Positions 27,616 through 36,662 of a DNA stretch of 64,000 nt are shown here, one piece after another. Under the pieces are notes generated by a model. It worked only from the letters and a program-made list of their open reading frames with translations, searched no databases and was not told the origin of the DNA. Position 1 is the first letter of the stretch; every line of letters starts with the position of its first letter. Made by a program: the position numbers and the translations under genes. The DNA lies in the NCBI RefSeq assembly GCF_001053095.1, contig NZ_CGBP01000004.1, positions 133,659 through 197,658 on the forward strand. Reading direction: 5' to 3'. Source of the DNA: Yersinia similis. Its GTDB lineage: Bacteria > Pseudomonadota > Gammaproteobacteria > Enterobacterales > Enterobacteriaceae.

Positions 27616-29922
27616 TCAGTTTTTGCTTTGCATGCCAACGGTTTTCAGATCGACACCCACATCGGAATACTGAGCGCCGGTATAACTGACGGATAATCCC
27701 GTGGTGCTGATACTGCTACCGGTAGTACTGACGCTACTGCCCGTGGTGCTGATACTGCTTCCTACCGTCCCTATACTGCTGCCCGTCGTGGAAATACTGC
27801 ATCCCGTGGTACTGGTGCTGTTACCGGTCATGCTGACTGAATTACCGGTAGTAGAGGTGCTGCTACCCGTAGTACTGGTGCTGACACCAGTAGTACTGAC
27901 GCTGCTGCCCGTACTGCTGACACTGCTGCCAGTAAAGGAGGTGCTATCACCGGTGATGCTGCTACTGGAACCCGTCTGACTCATACTATGCCCGGTGATG
28001 CTGGTGCTCATTCCAGTCATGCTATGGCTACTGCCTGTCATGCTATTGCTGGTACCTGTAAACGAGGAGCTACACCCGGTCATCGAGTTGCTGACACCGG
28101 TTAGCGAGTTGCTGGCCCCGGTGAAAGAGGTACTGACACCAGTAAACGACGCGCTCACGCCAGTAAAAGAGGTACCTATCAAGGTGAAACCGACACTGAC
28201 ACCCGTGACGCTGGTGCTCATTCCGGTGACAGATAAGCTCGTTCCCGTTGTCGATACACTGATGCCAGTCGCGGAGACACTCATGCCCGTCACCGAGAAA
28301 CTGAAGTCTTTGTAGGAGATATGGTTGTTGATCCACTCCGTGGCCGTACGTTCTACCGTGTCGTATTTATCCTGACCAACGGCCGTCGCACTGTTACGTT
28401 CAACGGTTCTTTGTAAGTCGCGCTCAGCATGTAGCATGATCCGCTCATTGCCCCGATTATCATCGAAGGTAAGCTGGCTGGCGTGTTGTGGCTGACCAAA
28501 GCGCAGTGAGCGTGAAACAAAACCTGAGTAGTTAATGTGGTCTGGTAAACGGTAAGGCGGTGGATTCTCGCCGTTGTAGACGATCCCGGTCACCATTGGG
28601 CGATCAAGGTCGCCGTCAACGTAATTGACCAGCACTTCTTGCCCAACCCGAGGCATCGCCAGGACGCCCCAGCCTTTACCGGCCCACGCCTGTACTACGC
28701 GGATCCAGCAGGAGCTATCATCTTCAGTGGTTTTATAACGATCCCAGTGAAAGTGAACACGAATACGGGCGAACTTATCGGTATGCACTTCTGATTCACG
28801 CGCGCCGACCACCGTGGCACTTTGCACACCAGGGACCTTTGGCGGTGGCGTGACACATTGTGGACGATAAACGACGTCATCATTCAATGCCTTAAACTTA
28901 CAGGCGACATTACGGCCCTGGCTCGCACTGTCCGGCCCATCCTGGACAAAACTGTAGTCACAACTGATCAGTTTGAATCCCCGATTACGGTTGTTATCAG
29001 GGTGCTGTACCAGAGCAAAAGAGCGCCCTGGCACTAATCCTGTGGCATTACTTTCACCAGACAAGAGCTGCCCATTACTCTGTATAGCTTCAAGGCGTAA
29101 ACGGGCGATGCTCTCACCATGCTGGGGATCGGTATAACCCGCCGCGTAGTCATACCATTCCAGTGGCACGCCTTGCAGGTGTTGGCGGCTTTCTTCGATA
29201 TGGGTTTGTAATGTATTGCGTGGATTAAGGAAATCGAAGTCACGTAAGACAATTTCGCTGGAGTGGATGCGTTGTGAGCGTTGAATACGCTGTATCCCCT
29301 CACGGATGGCGCGCATCTCTTCACTGTCAGGCAGGAAACTCAGTTCTGCATAATTCCCTTCCAATACGGGGAATTGTTGCTGATCTGTCATGACCAGCGT
29401 GTGCTTATCTTCATTATGTTCGAAGTAATACCAAACACCTTCGTCTTCCATCAGACGATTAACAAAGTCGAAATCGGTTTCTGCAAACTGTACGCAGTAC
29501 TCACGTAACCGATAGTTACCGACAATATCAAAACGGTAATCCGCAAAGTTATATTTGGAAAATACCTGTTCGATAATATCGATAATATTCAGGTCCTGAA
29601 ATATCCGGCAGTTACGGTTTTGCATCAAAAACCACGTCCAGGTACTCAGTTCCAGGCTGTAAACAAATTTGTCTTGCCGTTGCCCTTCATCAGCACCGGC
29701 GATCACATAGGTAAAAAAGGTCCGGTAGCCGGCTGAGTCAGGTAACTCAATCCTGACTTTGATGATTTCCCCCAGCAGACTGACCAGATCGAGGTCCGCT
29801 TCTGCTACCTGAAATACCAGTTGGTAGGATGGATTCCCTGACACTTTTTCCTGGGTCTTGAAGGAGAGAGGAAAAGCATCCTGGCCCGATAAAACCTCAT
29901 TCTCTATCTCAATTAATTGCAT
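27616..29922 (-). CDS. vgrG: VgrG (TssI) spike protein with long heptapeptide tail
   Basis: Spike protein homologous to the phage gp27-gp5 complex. The 768 residues comprise a gp27-like part (about 1-350, with SLLGEIIKVRIELPD, FVNRLMEDEGVWYYFEH), the gp5 OB domain (HFHWDRYKTTEDDSSCWIRV, then GKGWGVLAMPRVGQEVLVNY), and a needle. In place of the usual octapeptide VxVGxxxx needle, residues 540-749 are 30 consecutive heptapeptides of the form xSxSxTG without a phase break, followed by 19 residues. It has no extra enzymatic C-terminal domain. It lies upstream of the DUF2169/pentapeptide/DUF3540/PAAR-like module, its probable partners. Confidence 0.93.
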   Translation of the reverse strand: MQLIEIENEVLSGQDAFPLSFKTQEKVSGNPSYQLVFQVAEADLDLVSLLGEIIKVRIELPDSAGYRTFFTYVIAGADEGQRQDKFVYSLELSTWTWFLMQNRNCRIFQDLNIIDIIEQVFSKYNFADYRFDIVGNYRLREYCVQFAETDFDFVNRLMEDEGVWYYFEHNEDKHTLVMTDQQQFPVLEGNYAELSFLPDSEEMRAIREGIQRIQRSQRIHSSEIVLRDFDFLNPRNTLQTHIEESRQHLQGVPLEWYDYAAGYTDPQHGESIARLRLEAIQSNGQLLSGESNATGLVPGRSFALVQHPDNNRNRGFKLISCDYSFVQDGPDSASQGRNVACKFKALNDDVVYRPQCVTPPPKVPGVQSATVVGARESEVHTDKFARIRVHFHWDRYKTTEDDSSCWIRVVQAWAGKGWGVLAMPRVGQEVLVNYVDGDLDRPMVTGIVYNGENPPPYRLPDHINYSGFVSRSLRFGQPQHASQLTFDDNRGNERIMLHAERDLQRTVERNSATAVGQDKYDTVERTATEWINNHISYKDFSFSVTGMSVSATGISVSTTGTSLSVTGMSTSVTGVSVGFTLIGTSFTGVSASFTGVSTSFTGASNSLTGVSNSMTGCSSSFTGTSNSMTGSSHSMTGMSTSITGHSMSQTGSSSSITGDSTSFTGSSVSSTGSSVSTTGVSTSTTGSSTSTTGNSVSMTGNSTSTTGCSISTTGSSIGTVGSSISTTGSSVSTTGSSISTTGLSVSYTGAQYSDVGVDLKTVGMQSKN
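27676..28305 (-). repeat. 21-bp-period repeat array coding the VgrG heptapeptide tail
   Basis: Thirty 21-bp units in phase encode xSxSxTG. Units differ mainly at the x positions (V, T, N, I, M, F), and two units read VSVGFTL and IGTSFTG. The array starts about 50 nt before the vgrG stop when counted from the 3' end. The antisense strand is accidentally open, giving Leu/Val/Pro-rich frames that are not genes. Confidence 0.92.
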
Positions 29923-30006
29923 AACGGCCCCGTTTAAAATAAATGTGTACTCACGTCAGCCCAACGGCAGCTTTTAGCTCAACAACCGTTGTCGACTAAA
30001 CATCAG

Positions 30007-32610
30007 CTACGCGAACTCAATACTCAGTTCTGTATCCTCAACAATCAGGCGTATCTCTCTCAGCGGTTCAGCCTCATGGCGACGCTTCAACACTTCATTG
30101 CCAACAGCGGGAAGTAAGGTTTGACGCAAGAGTTCTTCCACCGCACGACCATGGTTCGGATGGCTGCAAACCCGTGAGGCTATCCAGGCGGGGATATCCC
30201 CCTCTGTCACCAAAGTGGCACCAATTTCGTCCCACAGTCGCGTTTGTAAGCGCGCAAGATGATGAGAGGCGATCTGTGCCAGAGCGTCCTGATCTAATGG
30301 GATATAAGGAATGATATTGACCCTGGCTAACAGCGCTGGCGCAAAGCGGCGCAACAGGGCGTCGTATACCAACGGTTTTAATGCACCTGGTTTGATATCG
30401 TTGGCAGTGAGGTAAGCCTGTTCGATCTCTTCAGCGCCCTGATTGCAGGTCAGTAAGATGAAACACTGGCGGAAACTGACCCGACGCCCTTCGGCATCTT
30501 CCATCCACCCTTTGTCGAAGACTTGATAAAAGGCGTCCTGAATATCGGCGTGAGCTTTATCAAACTCATCAAGCAGGATGACCGAGTAAGGTTTGCGCCT
30601 TACCGCTTCGGTTAATTTCCCCCCCTTGCCATAGCCGACATAGCCCGGAGGTGCGCCTTTCAGCGTGGATAAGGTATGCGCCTCTTGGAACTCACTCATA
30701 TTGAAGGTGATAAGGTTATGGGCACCGCCATACAAGGTTTCGACCAGTACATTGGCCGTTTCTGTTTTGCCCGTACCGGTTGACCCCGCCAGCAGGAAGA
30801 TTCCAAGTGGCCGCTCCTGAGACTGGATGCCCGCCCGAGCAATACGTATCGCCTGTGAAATCTCTTTGATAGCGTTGCGTTGCCCGAAAATATGATCACC
30901 GAGACGCTGTTCAAGATTCAGCACGCATTCAATATCATCCTGCAACATTTTGCCGGAAGGGATCCCGGTCCAATCGGAAAGCACCGCGGCGATGCTCTGC
31001 TCATCAACCCATGGATAGACCAGTGGCGACTCTTCCTGTAACGCCATCAGTTCACCCCAGCGGGCATTTTCCGTCATCATGCCACTGCCTTCTGTCTCCG
31101 GCAGAACATCCCTCACTAGCTGTTGCTCATGCAGATGGCGGCTTTGCAAGACGGTCAGTTCATGTTCAAACGCCTGAATCTGTGTCTGAACTTCATCTAG
31201 CCGTTGATCAACCGCTTCGCCCAGTTGCTTCTCCCGTACCAGATATTGATGCTCGGTTTTGAGCACATCCAGTTGGGCTGATAGCTGTTCAATCGCCTGT
31301 GGTTGGGCATATTGGCTGAGCGCGACCCGCGCGCAAGCGGTGTCGAGCAGGCTGATAGCTTTATCAGGCAACTGCCGGGAAGGCAGGTTGCGTAATGACA
31401 GGCGCACCGCCGCGTGAATAGCACCGTCGCGGATAGTGACGTTATGATGTTGAGCAAAATGTGGCGCAATCGCCCGTAGCATATCGACGGCGGTAGATTC
31501 GTTTGGCTCGCCAATCAATACCCGCTGGAAACGCCGGGTCAGCGCGGCATCAGGTTCAATAAACTGTTTATACTCTGACCAGGTGGTGGCGGCGATCATG
31601 CGCAATGCGCCCCTCGCCAGCATAGGTTTAAGCAGGTTGACCGCATCACCCGTACCCGCCTGCCCACCAGCCCCCACCAACGTATGGGCTTCATCACAAA
31701 ACAAAATAACCGGGGTATCCGATTGGCTGATGCCATCTATCAGGGATTTAAGACGTGACTCAAACTCACCGCGCATACTGGCACCGGCTTGCATCCTCCC
31801 CAAATCCAGAGAAAGCAGACGAGCCCCTTGCAACAGCGGAGGTACATCGCCACTGGCCAGTTTTCGCGCTAGCGCTTCAACCACCGCCGTTTTACCAACC
31901 CCCGCTTCCCCAACCAAAATAGGGTTGTTCTGACGGCGACGGAGTAAAATATCAATCACTTGACGTAGTTCTGCTTCACGACCAATAACGGGGTCAATCT
32001 CACCGTCACGGGCTTGCTGGGTAAGGTCGTTACACCATTTATTCAATGCCGCATGCGCTTCTTTTGACGAGCTGCTGTGCGTTTCTGTCACTAATGTATC
32101 GCCTCCCTGAACCTCGTTGGTATGTTCAATGGAGTTAACCAGCAGGCCTTCATATTCCTCTGCAACCTGTGGAACCGGCAGCTTTTTGAATTCATCACAC
32201 AGGCGGTATAACCAGCGCTGATGCTGGGTATCCTGCAATAGTGCCAGCAAAATATGTGAGGTACGGATAGGAGAAGGTGACGCCATCAATTGGCTCAACA
32301 CCAACCCGCCTTCGACCACGGACTCCAAGCGTGATGATAAATCCTGCACCGATGCTTTGGTGACGGGCATATGCTGAATAATGCGATCCAATTGCGTGGA
32401 GATAACCGTTTGGCTCAGTCCGTAATGCGTCAGTAGAGCAGGAATATCCCCACGCTGTTGATCCATGAGAATTTTTAACCAATGTTCAAGCTCCACATAC
32501 TCATGCCGATGACTGCGGCAAAGACGGGTGGCTTCAACAAAAGTTTTATAGGCAAAAGTGCCCAATCGATTAAAAAGACGTTCGCGTTGATACACCGTTA
32601 TCGCTCCCAT
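30007..32610 (-). CDS. tssH: TssH (ClpV), sheath-disassembly AAA+ ATPase
   Basis: Hexameric ATPase that recycles the contracted TssBC sheath. The 867-residue protein has an N-terminal Clp domain (to ~160), a first AAA module with Walker A GEAGVGKT (about 234) and Walker B LFCDEAHTLVGAG, a middle coiled-coil region (about 410-500), and a second AAA module with GSTGTGKTE (about 607) and LLDEFDKAH. The pore loop GYVGYGKGG is present. It starts 2 nt after the tssG stop, and 84 nt separate it from vgrG. Confidence 0.95.
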   Translation of the reverse strand: MGAITVYQRERLFNRLGTFAYKTFVEATRLCRSHRHEYVELEHWLKILMDQQRGDIPALLTHYGLSQTVISTQLDRIIQHMPVTKASVQDLSSRLESVVEGGLVLSQLMASPSPIRTSHILLALLQDTQHQRWLYRLCDEFKKLPVPQVAEEYEGLLVNSIEHTNEVQGGDTLVTETHSSSSKEAHAALNKWCNDLTQQARDGEIDPVIGREAELRQVIDILLRRRQNNPILVGEAGVGKTAVVEALARKLASGDVPPLLQGARLLSLDLGRMQAGASMRGEFESRLKSLIDGISQSDTPVILFCDEAHTLVGAGGQAGTGDAVNLLKPMLARGALRMIAATTWSEYKQFIEPDAALTRRFQRVLIGEPNESTAVDMLRAIAPHFAQHHNVTIRDGAIHAAVRLSLRNLPSRQLPDKAISLLDTACARVALSQYAQPQAIEQLSAQLDVLKTEHQYLVREKQLGEAVDQRLDEVQTQIQAFEHELTVLQSRHLHEQQLVRDVLPETEGSGMMTENARWGELMALQEESPLVYPWVDEQSIAAVLSDWTGIPSGKMLQDDIECVLNLEQRLGDHIFGQRNAIKEISQAIRIARAGIQSQERPLGIFLLAGSTGTGKTETANVLVETLYGGAHNLITFNMSEFQEAHTLSTLKGAPPGYVGYGKGGKLTEAVRRKPYSVILLDEFDKAHADIQDAFYQVFDKGWMEDAEGRRVSFRQCFILLTCNQGAEEIEQAYLTANDIKPGALKPLVYDALLRRFAPALLARVNIIPYIPLDQDALAQIASHHLARLQTRLWDEIGATLVTEGDIPAWIASRVCSHPNHGRAVEELLRQTLLPAVGNEVLKRRHEAEPLREIRLIVEDTELSIEFA

Positions 32611-32612
32611 AG

Positions 32613-33596
32613 CTAGGTAACCGTTCTATAAATTGGCTGTATACTCAAGGCTGAGCCTGGCTTTAACCAGCTATGGCGGCTGAGCGTTCCACCGCCAAGA
32701 CGACAAGCCATATTGGGTGAGGTCTGTATGATTAATTGCACGTCCAGCACCATCCGATGGCGGACAAAGTCATGGCAGATTTGCACCAGAGTGTTAATGC
32801 GTTTGCTGTTGCGTTGAAAATCCAGATATTGGGGGTCAGATACCGGACCAATAGATAACACCAGGCTGTGCTGCACATCGAAGAAACGGCTGCCAATACG
32901 CGTGTTACCCAACCGCCCCATGCGTTGACTTTCTACATTGCGCGAGTCGTCAATCCACAATCCTTTGTGGGCTTCAACACGGATAGGAACCGAGAAATAC
33001 AGGCTCAGGATCTCCTGTAATTTGCGTAATGACCCTCTTCCCGGCAGATACACCCCCGGAAAGCAACGCCGTACCCGATCCACATGTGAATTCAGCGCTT
33101 GCTGTGGTGTTAGGCCCACGATTTGACGCACATGGTTCATAAAGGGATTGGCTGACGCGCGATCATGCCCCACGGCGACGTGCATTTGGGCCCAAGAGCG
33201 ATAATGCAAGATCGCCATTCGCTGGCTGAGAATGCCCGCAAAATGTTCAAAGGCCTGATTACGTTTAGCCAACGCTTCGTTACGAGCATGTTCGGTAACA
33301 TGTATTGGCAACGGGCCATACGGGGCAAATAAACCAAAATGGCGGCAGAAAATGGTGATCTCTGCCAGGTGCTGATGAGTGTTCAGCGTTTGCCTGATAT
33401 CACTCACTTCACGCGGTGCAAATCCCATATCGGCAGGCTGAATAATACGTAGCCGCAGATGGCTACGATCACGTTGGGTACCAAGCCGGCCTTGCTCTGG
33501 AGTGGCACGCTCAATCCGACGCAGCAACTCGAAAAAGTCCTGACTGGCCGAGATACCCGGCAGAAACGTGTTTTTCAGCGTCTGGAGGCTAGCCAT
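32613..33596 (-). CDS. tssG: TssG, T6SS baseplate protein
   Basis: Baseplate wedge component working with TssE, TssF and TssK. The 327-residue protein starts MASLQTLKNTFLPGISASQD, with FFELLRRIER typical of the family, and contains the RPADMGF-like IIQPADMGFAPREV and the GRLGNTRIGSRFFD motif. I chose ATG 33596, which overlaps the tssF stop by 8 nt (ATGGCTAG); the longer open frame lacks a ribosome site. Length is normal. Confidence 0.91.
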   Translation of the reverse strand: MASLQTLKNTFLPGISASQDFFELLRRIERATPEQGRLGTQRDRSHLRLRIIQPADMGFAPREVSDIRQTLNTHQHLAEITIFCRHFGLFAPYGPLPIHVTEHARNEALAKRNQAFEHFAGILSQRMAILHYRSWAQMHVAVGHDRASANPFMNHVRQIVGLTPQQALNSHVDRVRRCFPGVYLPGRGSLRKLQEILSLYFSVPIRVEAHKGLWIDDSRNVESQRMGRLGNTRIGSRFFDVQHSLVLSIGPVSDPQYLDFQRNSKRINTLVQICHDFVRHRMVLDVQLIIQTSPNMACRLGGGTLSRHSWLKPGSALSIQPIYRTVT

Positions 33597-35433
33597 AGTT
33601 GACAGGCCCCCATTTGGCGAAGGTTTCACCATCAACCTGCATGTGCAATCTCAGGGTCTGCCCTAATTCACAATATTCTGACAGCGCGTGATGCAGGATC
33701 CGCGCAAAAAGGAATGCGCCTTTATCACTGTGGTGGCTGCTGTTGAAATCCAGTGTGGCTTCAACCCCCCGGCTCCAGGCTATCGGCCCTGGAGCGGTAT
33801 GACGTTCAAAATTATGCGCCACACTGGCGTGAGTCAGGCTAGTGATCCTCTTATGCTGGCTAGCTTCTTCATGCTGACAAAATATCGATAGCCAATCTTT
33901 TAGCAGCGGCGAGCAATCGGTGACATCAGGCAGCGCATAACGCAGCGGATTGTTAGCAATCAGTTGTAACGCCCGCCAGGCTTGATCAATATTCGGCACA
34001 CCTTGTGGTTTTGCCGGGTGGCGCAGCATTTCTATCTGCCCCACTGGCAGGGCAATTTCCAGCTTGAATTCCGGATGCTGTAATTGGCTGGGAATTAAGT
34101 GGCGTTCGCACACCATGGCTTCAATCGACAGCGACTTGACGTGATCAATATCAATCCCGCTGGTCCCCGGTGAAAGGGAAATGAATAAGCTGTCATGAGG
34201 TAAAGGTGAATTTTTCTGATGATTTTTATCCGTGAAGTCACGGCGACGGCGAATGCTGTAACCCGCCACTTTATCGTCATCATCAAAACGGGCATGGCCA
34301 TGAAGGGAAGAAAACTGCACACTCCCCCCTTCGCTCAACAAACCGTTGACCCCAAGTACATGATGGACTTCGTACAAGCGGGGGTTCAGTGGGTCAACAA
34401 TGACGGGATATTCGGTATGTTCACCATTAATCAGCACCGGGCTACAACGGCGTTTGAACAGGTTAATAATAGGTGTGGCGAAGAGTCGGAAGTCATTGCC
34501 AGTGACCCTGTCAATCAAATGTAGGGGACGCTGATCCAGTACAAACAGCACCTCAAAGGTATGAATGCCGTCCCCTTGTTGCAGGAAGTCGTTGAGGCCA
34601 TGCAGTTCCAGATCGAAAAAACGCGAAGGAGCAGCAAAATATTCCCGTAGTAAACGGTTTCCAGGCATTTCGCTGATCGCCACAGGTAAAAGTGCTTCTT
34701 GCTCATCCAGCCCTCCCTGGCGAAGATGTTCTTTGGTAAGAACTTTGACCAGAGGTTTCCCATCCGTGTTGGCCCACAAAACAATGTGTAAGGTGTTATT
34801 CAACAGTGTCGTGAGTAACTGATTTGACTGAATTATTCCCCCCGCCAGCGTCAGGTTCATCGGGGCGAAATCCAGCTCGGATAAAGAAGCGACCCCCTGA
34901 GTGGTCAGACGTAGACGCAAATGGGCTTGACCAGCTTGCAATTGTGAAGCCACAGATTGCGGTAAATACGCCGGTGGCGTGCTGGCACACTCGGCATTTT
35001 CAATGACCAATGGCTGTATTTTCAGAGTGCGGCCAGTAGAGAAATTCGCCAACCGGTTGTTCAGCGAACTGTCACTCAGTGTCACGCGGCTACCTTTAGG
35101 CAATACAACGCGCGAGTGCCATTGCGGTGACGTGAGATCTGGAGCCATGGCAATGGTGGCAATCGACGGCAGGGGCGTATACCAAAGTGGGGCCAAACGC
35201 CCAAGCATTTGCAAAGCAAATTCAGGATGCTCGTTGTTCAAACGCTGTTGGATACGGGAACTCAAGAAGGCAGTGCCTTCTAGTAGCCGTTCGACGAAAG
35301 GATCGAGCACACCATCAGCATGTAACCCAAGGTGTTGGGCGACTTGCGGATGCATATGAGCGAAGCGCTGCCCATCTTCGCGCAGATAACGCAACTCTTC
35401 GTTGTATAGAGCCAGAAAACTTTCGTTGGGCAT
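33589..35433 (-). CDS. tssF: TssF, T6SS baseplate protein
   Basis: Main baseplate wedge protein (formerly VasA/ImpG). The 614-residue sequence starts MPNESFLALYNEELRYLRED and continues FAHMHPQVAQHLGLHADGVLDPFVERLLEGTAFL, the conserved N-terminus of the family, and ends with a Trp-Gly rich FAKWGPVNYG. It follows tssE by 32 nt and is coupled to tssG by an 8-nt overlap. Confidence 0.93.
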   Translation of the reverse strand: MPNESFLALYNEELRYLREDGQRFAHMHPQVAQHLGLHADGVLDPFVERLLEGTAFLSSRIQQRLNNEHPEFALQMLGRLAPLWYTPLPSIATIAMAPDLTSPQWHSRVVLPKGSRVTLSDSSLNNRLANFSTGRTLKIQPLVIENAECASTPPAYLPQSVASQLQAGQAHLRLRLTTQGVASLSELDFAPMNLTLAGGIIQSNQLLTTLLNNTLHIVLWANTDGKPLVKVLTKEHLRQGGLDEQEALLPVAISEMPGNRLLREYFAAPSRFFDLELHGLNDFLQQGDGIHTFEVLFVLDQRPLHLIDRVTGNDFRLFATPIINLFKRRCSPVLINGEHTEYPVIVDPLNPRLYEVHHVLGVNGLLSEGGSVQFSSLHGHARFDDDDKVAGYSIRRRRDFTDKNHQKNSPLPHDSLFISLSPGTSGIDIDHVKSLSIEAMVCERHLIPSQLQHPEFKLEIALPVGQIEMLRHPAKPQGVPNIDQAWRALQLIANNPLRYALPDVTDCSPLLKDWLSIFCQHEEASQHKRITSLTHASVAHNFERHTAPGPIAWSRGVEATLDFNSSHHSDKGAFLFARILHHALSEYCELGQTLRLHMQVDGETFAKWGPVNYG

Positions 35434-35465
35434 GACGGTTTCCCTGTTTTATCTCTGTGCGTTAT

Positions 35466-35909
35466 TTAGAGAACGCGAACCATTCCATAGGAGTAATCGA
35501 GCGCGATGCGTAAATTGACCAAGTGCTCTTCGCCCGGTAGGTTGCACCGGGCATGGATGTCAAACAGGATGGCCAGCACCCAGGTTTCGCCTTTATTAAT
35601 CAGCGGCACCACTTTTATTGAGCGCGGATCCAGACGTGACTCAAACGTGGCGATGATCCGCTGTATATGTCTGGCCAGTTCCAGCAAGTCGGTGATTACC
35701 GGTACCTGCTGGCTGAGCGAAGGCAGCCCATAATTCAATACGGAAGACTCACAATGCGGATACTTTTTTAACTTCAACCGGGCACTGTGTGCGGAGTCAT
35801 TCAATAAAGATTCAATATCGCGCACAATCACTTCACGCCAATGAGGTAAGCGAACGTGTTCATGACGGAGACTTAATTTGTCAAAAAGTATCGGTGCTGA
35901 AATGTCCAT
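35466..35909 (-). CDS. tssE: TssE, gp25-like baseplate protein
   Basis: Homologue of phage baseplate protein gp25 that starts sheath assembly. The 147-residue protein includes DIESLLNDSAHSARLKLKKYPHCESSVLNYGLPSL, in which 'SVLNYGLPSL' is the family hallmark, followed by the I-x-x-FESRLDPR motif. It lies 73 nt after hcp, separated by a strong hairpin that could lower its expression relative to hcp. Confidence 0.92.
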   Translation of the reverse strand: MDISAPILFDKLSLRHEHVRLPHWREVIVRDIESLLNDSAHSARLKLKKYPHCESSVLNYGLPSLSQQVPVITDLLELARHIQRIIATFESRLDPRSIKVVPLINKGETWVLAILFDIHARCNLPGEEHLVNLRIALDYSYGMVRVL

Positions 35910-35935
35910 AATTAGCCCTCCCCAATCCCGTTTGG

Positions 35936-35968
35936 AAGACTGCTCTCCTAACCCGCGAGAGCAGTCTT
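35936..35968. terminator. Hairpin between hcp and tssE, no T-run
   Basis: Perfect 12-bp stem AAGACTGCTCTC/GAGAGCAGTCTT with a 9-nt loop, 14 nt after the hcp stop. No T-run follows on the minus strand, so it is more likely an mRNA-stabilising or attenuating structure than a full terminator. It would protect the 3' end of hcp mRNA and help give the high Hcp levels needed for tube assembly. Confidence 0.7.
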
Positions 35969-35982
35969 AATGCATTTCTGAC

Positions 35983-36501
35983 TTAAATGCGGCTGTTCAA
36001 TTTCAGATCGTAACCAGCCTTAATCACGGCCCCCATAGAGCCATCAGGTTGCTGTTCTTTGTATTCCACTTCGATACGTGCAAAGTTAAGGCTAATGGCA
36101 TCCGTTGGCAGCACCGTGTCGGTGAATACTGCGTCCCCTTTACCAATAGGCATGTTGCCGACAGTCTTAAAAGAGGACACCAGACAGTTACTGAAGGTAA
36201 CGATCAGGAAGTCTTGTTGACCCTGACCCGATTTACGACACACCAACTTGGCCTGAGGAATGTGTTCACCGATGGCACACATCAAAAATAGTTTTGGTGA
36301 TGCTTTGTTACTCACCATGCGAAATTCGAAGTCCTTCATTTCGACTTTCCCAGAACCACCACCGCCACCTAGTCCCCAGCGCCCCGCATTTTCCTCGGCC
36401 CACTGCCAGGCCTGCACTTGGATCCATCCGTTATACTGCTGATCGGGAGACTCACCATCTACACCTTCGATATGGAGAAAGTAATCGACTAAAGCTGCCA
36501 T
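35983..36501 (-). CDS. hcp: Hcp (TssD), secreted tube protein
   Basis: Forms hexameric rings that stack into the inner tube and can carry cargo. The 172-residue sequence begins MAALVDYFLHIEGVDGES and contains GWIQVQAWQWAEENAG, KVEMKDFEFRMVSNKASP, VCRKSGQGQQDFLIVTF and the terminal DLKLNSRI-type strand typical of Hcp1-like proteins. CAGGAG lies 8 nt before the ATG. A 161-nt gap upstream (to tssC) and a hairpin downstream set it apart within the operon. Confidence 0.95.
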   Translation of the reverse strand: MAALVDYFLHIEGVDGESPDQQYNGWIQVQAWQWAEENAGRWGLGGGGGSGKVEMKDFEFRMVSNKASPKLFLMCAIGEHIPQAKLVCRKSGQGQQDFLIVTFSNCLVSSFKTVGNMPIGKGDAVFTDTVLPTDAISLNFARIEVEYKEQQPDGSMGAVIKAGYDLKLNSRI

Positions 36502-36662
36502 TTTTTCACTCCTGAATTAATGTCATTAAAGTTGGGTTAAATCAGTATTCGGCAACCAAAAGTTGCCCCGTCAAAAATGTACTTTCCTATTTAATTTTGG
36601 CCTTACCTCCTTGATATTTATGTTTATATTCCTCTCTAAGAAGCGAGTGATATTCACAGCGC

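Noticed and set aside
27701-28336. Leu/Val/Pro-rich open frames on the strand opposite the vgrG repeats
   Set aside because: They are the antisense reading of the heptapeptide array; the repetition keeps a frame open by chance.
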